From Nitrospinota bacterium (GTDB lineage: Bacteria > UBA8248), in assembly GCA_003506735.1 (NCBI GenBank), contig DNYS01000014.1, forward strand, positions 1-7,089: a stretch of 7,089 bases of DNA, in the 5' to 3' direction. Below the pieces are notes generated by a model. That model saw only the letters and a program-made list of their open reading frames with translations, ran no database searches and was not told the DNA's origin. The position numbers were made by a program, and so were the translations under genes. This document shows, one piece after another, positions 1 through 5,661 of this stretch (positions within the stretch are counted from its first letter, which is position 1; each line of letters opens with the position of its first letter).

Positions 1-526
1 CCACCCCGCCAAGGAATACCCGGCCCGCCGATTCTTCGGCGATGCTGGCATATATCACCATGATGATGCTGGGCGGGATGATGGGCCCGATACAGGAGCT
101 GGCAGCCGTAACCGCCGCGGAGAAAGGCTTGTCGTAGCCCTCCTTGGTCATCCCTTCGATTTCCACGCGGCCCAGGCCCGCCGCATCCGCCAGTGCGGAG
201 CCCGACATGCCTGCGAAAATGATGCTGGCCACGATATTGGCGTGTCCCAGACTTCCGGTGAAATGACCCGTCAACACTTTGGCAAAGTCGAATATTCGAT
301 CTGTGACCTTCGAGATGTTCATAATCTGGGCAGCAAAAATGAAGAGGGGAATCGCGATGAGCGAGTAATGCTCCATGGCGCCGACCATTGTGCTTGCCAG
401 GAAAGTGATCGGCATTTCGGAAAGGAATACCAAATAGGTGAGGCAGGAGAACACCAGGGCCAGAGCAATCGGCGTGTTGAAGCCAAGGAAGACAAAAAAT
501 ACCAGAATAAGAATCAGGGCATTCAA
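1..526 (-). CDS. dctM: TRAP transporter large permease DctM, N-terminal part (3' end beyond window)
   Basis: This is the N-terminal 175 residues of the large membrane subunit of a tripartite ATP-independent periplasmic (TRAP) transporter. The subunit forms the ion-coupled channel that moves organic acids across the inner membrane. I translated it by hand from the minus strand. It opens with a hydrophobic helix (about residues 3-16). It then shows the DctM-family motifs FAGMSGSALADAAGLG (about 104-119) and GPIIPPS followed by a hydrophobic run (about 147-160). The family is usually about 425 residues, so roughly 60% lies past the left edge. The start is TTG at 526-524: AAGGAG at 537-532 sits 5 nt upstream, no in-frame ATG lies near, and the overlapping out-of-frame ATG meets a stop after two codons. 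It begins 16 bp after dctQ stops, as expected for a dctQM pair. No solute-binding protein gene (dctP) is visible; it may lie beyond the left edge or elsewhere. Family assignment is firm; substrate is unknown. Confidence 0.93.
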   Translation of the reverse strand, partial: MNALILILVFFVFLGFNTPIALALVFSCLTYLVFLSEMPITFLASTMVGAMEHYSLIAIPLFIFAAQIMNISKVTDRIFDFAKVLTGHFTGSLGHANIVASIIFAGMSGSALADAAGLGRVEIEGMTKEGYDKPFSAAVTAASSCIGPIIPPSIIMVIYASIAEESAGRVFLGGV

Positions 527-531
527 GCTAT

Positions 532-537
532 CTCCTT
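532..537 (-). promoter_or_regulatory. Ribosome binding site fixing the TTG start of dctM
   Basis: The minus strand reads AAGGAG followed by 5 nt and then TTG. The site lies just after the dctQ stop (543-545) within the 16-bp junction. Its spacing decides for the TTG at 526 as the dctM start. Confidence 0.75.
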
Positions 538-542
538 TGTGT

Positions 543-1211
543 TCATACCGCTGGAGAGCTTCGGTGGCCCAATTCCACCGTACCCGCGATCAGGACCCAG
601 AGGTGCCGTCCCGAATGGATTGCCATTAATGTCATTCCCACCGGAAACGATGCGCTCTGATAGGTCTGTGGAAACTCAAGCGCCGGAGAGGGGTAGGTCC
701 ACTCCAGGATGGCCACCACGATGCCGTGATAAATGAGGAGAAGGATGGTAAAGAAGATGAGAATTTCGATGAAGATATAAAGTTTTCGCTGAAAATTGAC
801 CGGAAGATGACTAACGAAAGTATCCATGGTCAGCTTTTCGCCGTGCTTGTATGCCAGCGCCATTCCGGTAAAAACAAGCCAGTGAAAACATAAAAGCGTA
901 ATCTCTTCTGCCCATACGAAGGGGTCGTTCAAAATGTACCTAAAGTACACTTGGATAAAAACCAAATAAGCGATTGCGGCGAGGAAGGGAAAAGAGAGAA
1001 TTTCTTCCAGATTATGAACAAGAAACATTGCACCCTCGGCCTGTACGCGCTGGAATATATAAATGACCAGGCAAAGAATGAGAAGAGGGGGAACCAAATA
1101 CAGGAAAAAGGGTTCACTGATGAGGAGGAGCGGGGGTTGGATTAACGTTCCAAATAACCAAGCGATCGCTTGGAAAAGCAAGACCAAAGGCCAAAAAATC
1201 CAGGCGACCAT
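543..1211 (-). CDS. dctQ: TRAP transporter small permease DctQ with N-terminal membrane extension
   Basis: This is the small membrane subunit of the TRAP transporter, which pairs with DctM in the inner membrane. It has 222 residues. The DctQ core runs from about residue 66 (HNLEEILSF) through the family signature VYFRYILNDPFVWAEE (88-103) to the C-terminus. It has four hydrophobic segments at about 73-93, 104-122, 145-167 and 188-209, and GEKLTMDTF (124-132) in the usual polar loop. Typical DctQ proteins have about 160-180 residues and four helices. Here about 60 extra residues precede the core and carry two more hydrophobic segments (about 1-24 and 34-54), giving six in total. The ATG at 1211 has AAGGAG 5 nt upstream (1222-1217), which supports the extended form. 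The gene lies directly before dctM. Family is near certain; the role of the extension is unknown. Confidence 0.93.
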   Translation of the reverse strand: MVAWIFWPLVLLFQAIAWLFGTLIQPPLLLISEPFFLYLVPPLLILCLVIYIFQRVQAEGAMFLVHNLEEILSFPFLAAIAYLVFIQVYFRYILNDPFVWAEEITLLCFHWLVFTGMALAYKHGEKLTMDTFVSHLPVNFQRKLYIFIEILIFFTILLLIYHGIVVAILEWTYPSPALEFPQTYQSASFPVGMTLMAIHSGRHLWVLIAGTVELGHRSSPAV

Positions 1212-1394
1212 TTATTCTCCTTCCTCGATGGAACAACCGATTCCTGGAGAACGACATCAAATTTATTCACAAAAAGATATATTCTTTTTACCGAACCAGA
1301 ATAAATTGGTCAAGGAGCTATGAAATCACATTGGCCAACATTTAAATATCCGTCACAAAATTTTATGGAGCAACGAACTGGAGGCGAAGCAAGA
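1212..1394. other. AT-rich spacer between rraA-like gene and dctQ
   Basis: This 183-bp stretch is clearly richer in A and T than its surroundings and separates two genes read leftwards. I see no convincing coding sequence. An ATG at 1320 on the plus strand opens a frame that mostly runs antisense through the rraA-like gene and is judged a shadow. No stem-loop followed by a T run was found after the rraA-like stop. The spacer could hold a separate promoter for dctQM. Confidence 0.6.
1285..1313 (-). promoter_or_regulatory. Candidate sigma-70-type promoter for dctQM
   Basis: On the minus strand TTGACC (1313-1308) is followed by 17 nt and TAAAAA (1290-1285) in the AT-rich spacer, about 75 nt before the dctQ start. 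The -35 matches consensus at five of six bases; the -10 is poor. AT-rich DNA gives such matches often, so this is only a candidate. Confidence 0.3.
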
Positions 1395-2048
1395 CTAATC
1401 TGTAGTAAATTTTTTAGCGAGAATGGGAAACAGGTTCGCCATGGTTTCCCCGTTCGCAACGCGCCTTTTTACCTCTTTCTCGATATCGTGAATCCGGTCC
1501 ACCTGGTGGCGCACCTCCTCCAAAAAGGTTTGGGGAATGACGGCCACTCCGTCGATGTCCCCCACTACAACGTCGCCCGGCTCAACCTGGACCCCGCAAC
1601 AGGTGACGGATGTATCCTTGGCGATTACCTCCAGTTTACGCGGGAAGGCCAAACTCCAAACCGATTTGCAAAATACGGGAAATTTCAGATCGCGGATTTC
1701 CTCCACGTCCCGCGTGGCACCGTCAATCACTGCCGCGACCACACCGCGCCGTGAGCATACCCCGCTTGCACCGCTGCCCCAGGCGGCCAAGGGCGATCCG
1801 GCCGCCGCTACCACGGCGACCGCTCCTTCGGGAATGTTGTCCACTACATCATAGAGGGAGTATGGGGCTTTTCGAGGTCCCTGAATGGGTGCGAAAACCA
1901 AGGTGGCCGCCGGGCCAGCGAAGTGCGGATAGCTTTCTGGGACTACTGGCCGGGGACCATCCATGATGAGATTCAACCCCAATGCGGTGGAGGCATCGGC
2001 CAGGGTCGCGGTGGCGACGTTCGAGAAAAATTCAATGTTTGAAACCAT
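1395..2048 (-). CDS. RraA-like protein (HMG/CHA aldolase / oxaloacetate decarboxylase family)
   Basis: This 217-residue protein belongs to the RraA-like family, formerly annotated as dimethylmenaquinone methyltransferase. Characterised non-RraA members are divalent-metal class II pyruvate aldolases, which split 4-hydroxy-4-methyl-2-oxoglutarate or 4-carboxy-4-hydroxy-2-oxoadipate and decarboxylate oxaloacetate. Visible hallmarks are RRGVVAAVIDGATRD (100-114), which holds the pyruvate-binding Arg113 and metal-site Asp114, then Glu117 (R-D-x2-E), and GDVVVGDIDGVAVIP (158-172). The Glu or Asp usual in the GE/GD position before the Arg-Asp pair appears to be Ser92 (WGSG), a variation that leaves the exact reaction open. 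Length fits the family. The ATG at 2048 has GAGGAG 6 nt upstream (2060-2055). It is divergent from the atuA-like gene and upstream of dctQM, consistent with catabolism of an imported acid. A role in RNase E control is less likely in this setting. Confidence 0.9.
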   Translation of the reverse strand: MVSNIEFFSNVATATLADASTALGLNLIMDGPRPVVPESYPHFAGPAATLVFAPIQGPRKAPYSLYDVVDNIPEGAVAVVAAAGSPLAAWGSGASGVCSRRGVVAAVIDGATRDVEEIRDLKFPVFCKSVWSLAFPRKLEVIAKDTSVTCCGVQVEPGDVVVGDIDGVAVIPQTFLEEVRHQVDRIHDIEKEVKRRVANGETMANLFPILAKKFTTD

Positions 2049-2270
2049 CTGAATCTCCTCTCCTTGGGATGGTTGTGCCGCTACGCGGAGTACTTTGATT
2101 CATGATTGGAAATTTCGGCTTCGATAAGAGCAGTCTAACCGTTTTCAGCGGAAAATGCATTGAATCTTGAATGCGGTACATGGGTATTAACCCCACAGCC
2201 TTTACCGCCCAATTTTAATCGGCTACTATGCGATAAGATTCTTAAACCCAAGATATTCGGAGGGCTTCTC
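2049..2270. promoter_or_regulatory. Divergent intergenic control region
   Basis: This 222-bp spacer separates the leftward rraA-like gene from the rightward atuA-like gene, so both blocks are probably driven from here. A frame in phase with the atuA-like gene could extend back to a TTG at 2160. It lacks a ribosome binding site and encodes a segment unlike the family N-terminus, so I treat it as untranslated. Short inverted repeats are present (CCGC-TAC-GCGG at about 2079-2089, GAAATTTC at about 2109-2116, TTTTC-AGCG-GAAAA at about 2142-2155). None is long enough to name as an operator. No regulator gene is in the window. Confidence 0.6.
2201..2229 (+). promoter_or_regulatory. Candidate sigma-70-type promoter for the atuA-like operon
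   Basis: TTTACC (2201-2206) is followed by exactly 17 nt and TACTAT (2224-2229). Each box matches the consensus at four of six positions. A start near 2236 would give a leader of about 35 nt before the ATG at 2271, and it would exclude the upstream TTG start at 2160. Weak but well placed. Confidence 0.33.
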
Positions 2271-3635
2271 ATGGATGAGCTCAGGATTTTATCCGTGTGC
2301 GGAAATCTCGGCTACGGATTTCCCGAAGCTTCCCTCGCAAACGGCATCGCTCGTAATCCGCACATTATGGGGGCGGATAACGGTTCCACCGATGCGGGAC
2401 CCTACTACCTGGGAAGCGGAGACCAGCTTACCAAGCGGGAACAGATTGTTCGCGACTTGGGCCTTTCCCTCGCCGCCGCTCGTAAAAAAAGGATTCCCTA
2501 CATTATCGGCTCGGCCGGAACGGCCGGGGCCGATCCAAATGTGGACAGCGTTCTTGACGTGATGTACGAGCTTGCAAAGCGCGAAGGCCACAAGTTCAAG
2601 TTGGCTGTCATACGGTCCGAGATGGATAAGGAGTTCGTGAAACAGGCGGTCCGTGAGGGCCGAACGCGCACGCTGGGCAAGCTGCCCGACCTGACTGAGG
2701 AGAGTGTCGAGGAGAGTGTGCGGATTGTGGGCCAGATGGGCTTGGATCCATTCATTCGTGCGCTAGAGGGGGGGGCGGACGTCATTCTTGCGGGCCGCTC
2801 ATGCGACACGGCAATCTATACTTCTTACGCAGCGTTGAAAGGCTACGATCTCGGACTCGCTTTCCACATGTCCAAGATCATTGAGTGCGGAGCCCAGTGC
2901 GCACTTCCCATCGGGGCGAACGACTGCATACTGGGCACCCTGCGCGAGGATCACTTCGTGCTCGAGCCCATGAACAAAAATATGTGCGTCACGCCAAGTT
3001 CCGTTGCGGCGCATATGATGTACGAGCAACCCGATCCGTATCTGTTCTACGAACCCGAAGGCATGGTCGATCTGAAGGATTCTGAATTTGAGCAGATCGA
3101 CGACCGAAGGGTGCGGGTGCGGGGGAGTCGTTTCGTATCGGCGCCGAGGCCGACGTTGAAGCTTGAAGGGGTCCGACTCCGGGGGTACCGAACTATTACT
3201 GTGGCCGGAATGACGGACCCGCTTTTGCTCGCAAGCCTTGATGAGGTTGAAGCGAGTGTGAAGTCCACCGTCGCAGAAATGGTGCAAGGGAGTCTTGAGC
3301 CGGATGAATACGAACTGCGTTTCATTTTTTATGGGCGTGATGGGGTGATGGGCCGGCCTGGGCCGGACGGCCCGAAAATTGCCCACGAGGTGTGTGTGGT
3401 GATGGAAGCCATTGCGAAAGATCAGTCAACGGCGAACGCGGTGTTGTCTCTTGCGCGGAGTGGATTTCTCCACTGCGGGTTCAAAGGCAGAAAAGCCACC
3501 GCCGGAAACCTTGCATTTCCATTCTCGCCCTCTGACTTCGAGGGGGGCCCGGTCTACGAGTTCCACATCTATCATCTCATGGAGCTCGATGACGCGGGCG
3601 CGCCCTTCGAAGTCGAATTTGCCAAGGTGGGATGA
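2271..3635 (+). CDS. Acyclic terpene utilization AtuA-family protein (DUF1446)
   Basis: This 454-residue protein resembles the AtuA/DUF1446 family. The family is named after a gene of Pseudomonas citronellol/geraniol degradation, and its biochemical reaction is not settled. Visible features are an N-terminal strand-glycine motif VCGNLGYGFPEASL (9-22), ADNGSTDAGP (35-44), IPYIIGSAGTAGADPNVD (75-92), GGADVILAGRSCDTAIY (167-183) and MSKIIECGAQCA (200-211). The last two match the conserved centre of the family (GADVV-GR-x-D and GH-ECGAQ). The start is the ATG at 2271 with GGAGGG 6 nt upstream. An in-frame TTG at 2160 would add 37 residues but has no ribosome binding site. Pseudomonas AtuA is longer and carries an extra C-terminal domain; here the next gene seems to supply that part. 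It is the first gene of the rightward block. It is unlikely to act on terpenes here, since no atu or liu acyl-CoA genes are adjacent. Confidence 0.87.
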   Translation: MDELRILSVCGNLGYGFPEASLANGIARNPHIMGADNGSTDAGPYYLGSGDQLTKREQIVRDLGLSLAAARKKRIPYIIGSAGTAGADPNVDSVLDVMYELAKREGHKFKLAVIRSEMDKEFVKQAVREGRTRTLGKLPDLTEESVEESVRIVGQMGLDPFIRALEGGADVILAGRSCDTAIYTSYAALKGYDLGLAFHMSKIIECGAQCALPIGANDCILGTLREDHFVLEPMNKNMCVTPSSVAAHMMYEQPDPYLFYEPEGMVDLKDSEFEQIDDRRVRVRGSRFVSAPRPTLKLEGVRLRGYRTITVAGMTDPLLLASLDEVEASVKSTVAEMVQGSLEPDEYELRFIFYGRDGVMGRPGPDGPKIAHEVCVVMEAIAKDQSTANAVLSLARSGFLHCGFKGRKATAGNLAFPFSPSDFEGGPVYEFHIYHLMELDDAGAPFEVEFAKVG

Positions 3636-3646
3636 AGGGGGGTGCC

Positions 3647-3958
3647 ATGGATCGGCTATACGACATCGCCGAGGTGTTACGAAGCAAAAATGCAGGCCCA
3701 CTCTATACCACTATCGACCTGCTCTTTCCCGATGAGGCCACGTTCCGACGCGTGTCTGAAAACGAAGCGTTGAGCCCGGGCGCCGTGGCGGAGCTTTACG
3801 GGCTCGAGCCCGAAGACGTGAAGATCGTCTATTTTGACGCGGCCAACGCCATCAAGGTGACCATTCCGAGAACGGGTCCTACTTCTGGAGCACCTGGGGA
3901 TCGGGATGTATACGGAGCCCAACAGCACGGCCCATTGCTCGCCTTGATGATTCCCTGA
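3647..3958 (+). CDS. DUF4387 protein, small partner of AtuA-family protein
   Basis: This is a 103-residue protein of the DUF4387 family, whose function is unknown and whose genes typically sit next to AtuA-family genes. Conserved features are IAEVLRSKNAGP (7-18), AIKVTIPR (68-75) and GAPGDRDVYGAQQHGPLL (81-98). There is no signal peptide or membrane segment. An ATG at 3632 overlaps the atuA-like stop and would add five residues. The ATG at 3647 is preferred because AAGGGGGG (3635-3642) lies 4 nt before it and the family begins close to this Met. The gene follows the atuA-like stop by 11 bp and precedes the M20 homologue by 9 bp, so it is almost surely co-transcribed and possibly translationally coupled. 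Its order of motifs parallels the C-terminal domain of longer AtuA proteins, which suggests it is a detached domain of one enzyme (inference). Confidence 0.9.
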   Translation: MDRLYDIAEVLRSKNAGPLYTTIDLLFPDEATFRRVSENEALSPGAVAELYGLEPEDVKIVYFDAANAIKVTIPRTGPTSGAPGDRDVYGAQQHGPLLALMIP

Positions 3959-3967
3959 GGGTTTTCC

Positions 3968-5353
3968 ATGAATGTCGAGCATGTCATCGCTGAGATCGAA
4001 AAGAATTTTGAGTTATCCCACATCGAGCGCCTTTTGAAATACATTCGCCAGCCCAGCGTATCTGCCCTCAATTTGGGAAACCAGGAAATGTCGGAGATGC
4101 TGGCCGAGGAGATCCGCGAAGTTGGCGGGGAGGCAGAAGTGATCGAGACCGCCGAGTTTCCGGTTGTATTCGGTCTCATCGACGAAGGCGCCGATCGGAC
4201 TTTGCTATGCCACGGACTCTACGACGTAACACCGGCAGAGGAACCCAACTGGATTAATCCGCCTTTCGATCCCCAAATCCAGGAACTGGATGGACTGGGC
4301 CGCTGCGTTGTAGGCCGTGGAGCGGAGGACATGAAAACAGGAATCGCGTGCGTGATGAATACTGTTTACGCCGCGCGTGCGGCGGGCGAAAAGCTCCCCA
4401 TTAATTTGATGTTCGTCCATGAGGCCTCAGAGTTGGGAAGCGGAGGGGTCAAAGATTTTTTTCCCCGTTACAAAGACAAAATGAAAAAAGCGAACGCCGC
4501 CTATTGGCTCTGTCCCATGGGGGAGACTGACGGGACCCCCATCGTTCCCTTAGGTCTCAAGGGCAACTTGATGGGCAGGCTCTTTTGCCGACCCGGCGAG
4601 TGGGGTGGGCCGGTGGGCAATGAGATTCATGCCTTGAATTGTAATTGGATTGGCAACCCTGCCGACCACCTAATTGAGGCGGTTTCATATTTAGAAAATA
4701 GGCTTCAAGAGATCTATGAAAATGGCGATGGGTGGGTGCCAAGCGATTCACAGGAAAAATTGTGCCGTCAGCTATCAGAGCGAATGGACCCGGAAATGAT
4801 GAGACAGAGCCTGGGGGTAAAACGCTTCAAGCAAGACGATTTCCACGCGGCGGTTCGAGCCCATCTGTTTAAGGCGGAGTTTACCGTCATCGGTCTTCAG
4901 GCAGGGTTCATTGGCGAGGGCAAGTCCGTCAAGGTGAGTATTCCCTCAGAAGCCCAGGCGGTGGTGAACATGCGTTTTCAGCCTGGCGAGGATCCCGGCG
5001 AGCGCATCGAGAACATTCGCAAAATCTTGTCCGAAGGCGGTTATGGTGATATCGAATTTGTCGTGAATAACCATTATGCGGGTGGAGGAACGCCTCCGGA
5101 CCATCCGTTAATTAAATGTTTTCTCGAGGCCCATACAGGCATGGGTGTGGATCCGGAGGTGTGGCCGGTTCATCCCGCGGGAATGCCGGTCGCGCTGTGG
5201 ACCGAGGAGCTTGGGGTTCCATGGATCGGCGGTCTCCCTTGCAACGCCATGCGAAAACACGCCGCGAACGAATATGCTCAAGTCGATGGCATCCTTCAGT
5301 CAGAAAAGTTCCTCGTGCACTTTTTCGAAGGATTTTCCAGACTGACGTATTAG
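3968..5353 (+). CDS. M20-family peptidase/deacylase homologue with altered metal site
   Basis: This 461-residue protein has the M20/M25/M40 fold, whose members use two zinc ions to hydrolyse peptide, N-acyl or N-carbamoyl bonds. Features: CHGLYDVTP (81-89) then WINPPFDPQI (95-104); GRGAEDMKTG (116-125) with bridging Asp121; HEASELGSGG (151-160); the lid-domain segment around IHALNCNWIGNP (220-231) with His221; and HAANEY (431-436) with the C-terminal metal His431. Against the usual H-x-D-V motif, the His position is Leu84, while the catalytic Asp86 is kept and a His82 lies two residues earlier. In the usual E-E-x-G-S motif, the general-base Glu is Ser154 and only Glu155 remains. The next metal Asp also looks replaced (CPMG, 182-185). 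It may be a variant hydrolase or an inactive homologue. The ATG has TGAGGG 6 nt upstream, overlapping the DUF4387 stop. Length is normal and the frame is intact, so this is not a decayed gene. Confidence 0.88.
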   Translation: MNVEHVIAEIEKNFELSHIERLLKYIRQPSVSALNLGNQEMSEMLAEEIREVGGEAEVIETAEFPVVFGLIDEGADRTLLCHGLYDVTPAEEPNWINPPFDPQIQELDGLGRCVVGRGAEDMKTGIACVMNTVYAARAAGEKLPINLMFVHEASELGSGGVKDFFPRYKDKMKKANAAYWLCPMGETDGTPIVPLGLKGNLMGRLFCRPGEWGGPVGNEIHALNCNWIGNPADHLIEAVSYLENRLQEIYENGDGWVPSDSQEKLCRQLSERMDPEMMRQSLGVKRFKQDDFHAAVRAHLFKAEFTVIGLQAGFIGEGKSVKVSIPSEAQAVVNMRFQPGEDPGERIENIRKILSEGGYGDIEFVVNNHYAGGGTPPDHPLIKCFLEAHTGMGVDPEVWPVHPAGMPVALWTEELGVPWIGGLPCNAMRKHAANEYAQVDGILQSEKFLVHFFEGFSRLTY

Positions 5354-5442
5354 ATAGAGCGTGCTAGGCGGTGGGGGAGCCCCTTCCAGGAAAACCGTTT
5401 ATCCACAGCTTCTAGAACAGTAGCGTCGATAAGGAGGAAGAC

Positions 5443-5661
5443 ATGGAAGAGGTGGAATTCAGGGGTGACGTTGAAAGCCTTGAATCGATGATTGAGGACA
5501 TGGCGCATCGCGTCTATGGCCTGGCGAAAAATGATAAATCAAAGGCGGCTGCCAAAATGGTGGCTTCAAGGCTTCTAACGCTTTCCGGGGTGAAGTTCGA
5601 AAAAGAGGAAGAACCCATCCGGCCCGGAATTCCCCGGAAAGAGGAGGGCCATAATGTCTGA
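5443..5661 (+). CDS. Small helical protein, possible AtzG/GatC-like partner of the amidase
   Basis: This 72-residue protein is not recognised by strong motif. A charged start is followed by a predicted amphipathic helical stretch (about 9-49, including MIEDMAHRVYGLAK and AAAKMVASRLLTLSG), then a proline-bearing tail (EEEPIRPGIPRKEEG, 55-69). It has one of the best ribosome binding sites in the window (AAGGAGG at 5431-5437, 5 nt from the ATG), and its end overlaps the amidase start by 8 bp, so the two are translationally coupled. Small helical subunits with an extended tail accompany several amidase-signature enzymes: GatC with GatA, and AtzG (DUF4089-like) with the AtzE 1-carboxybiuret hydrolase. 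Size, shape and position fit such a subunit, but I see no diagnostic residue identity. The gene itself is well supported; its role is inference. Confidence 0.8.
   Translation: MEEVEFRGDVESLESMIEDMAHRVYGLAKNDKSKAAAKMVASRLLTLSGVKFEKEEEPIRPGIPRKEEGHNV

Noticed and set aside
242..736. Plus-strand frame of 164 codons
   Set aside because: It runs antisense across dctM and dctQ, both with strong family motifs, and its product is low in recognisable structure.
1320..1754. Plus-strand frame of 144 codons overlapping the rraA-like gene
   Set aside because: It is antisense to a clear family member and its translation resembles no protein; treated as a shadow frame.
2140..2152. CCGCTGAAAA-like sequence near 2140 (minus strand) repeated at the right end near 7071
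   Set aside because: The shared core is about 10 bases; a match this short is expected by chance in a window of 7 kb.
2160..2270. N-terminal extension of the atuA-like protein from a TTG at 2160
   Set aside because: No ribosome binding site precedes it, the encoded segment is unlike the family, a candidate promoter lies inside it, and the ATG at 2271 has GGAGGG at good spacing.
3632..3646. ATG at 3632 as start of the DUF4387 gene through an ATGA overlap
   Set aside because: The ATG at 3647 has a purine-rich ribosome binding site directly before it and agrees better with the family N-terminus; the overlap start stays possible.
5371..5390. GGGG-GAG-CCCC hairpin after the M20 homologue as a terminator
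   Set aside because: The stem is only four pairs and there is no T run, so it does not meet an intrinsic terminator pattern.
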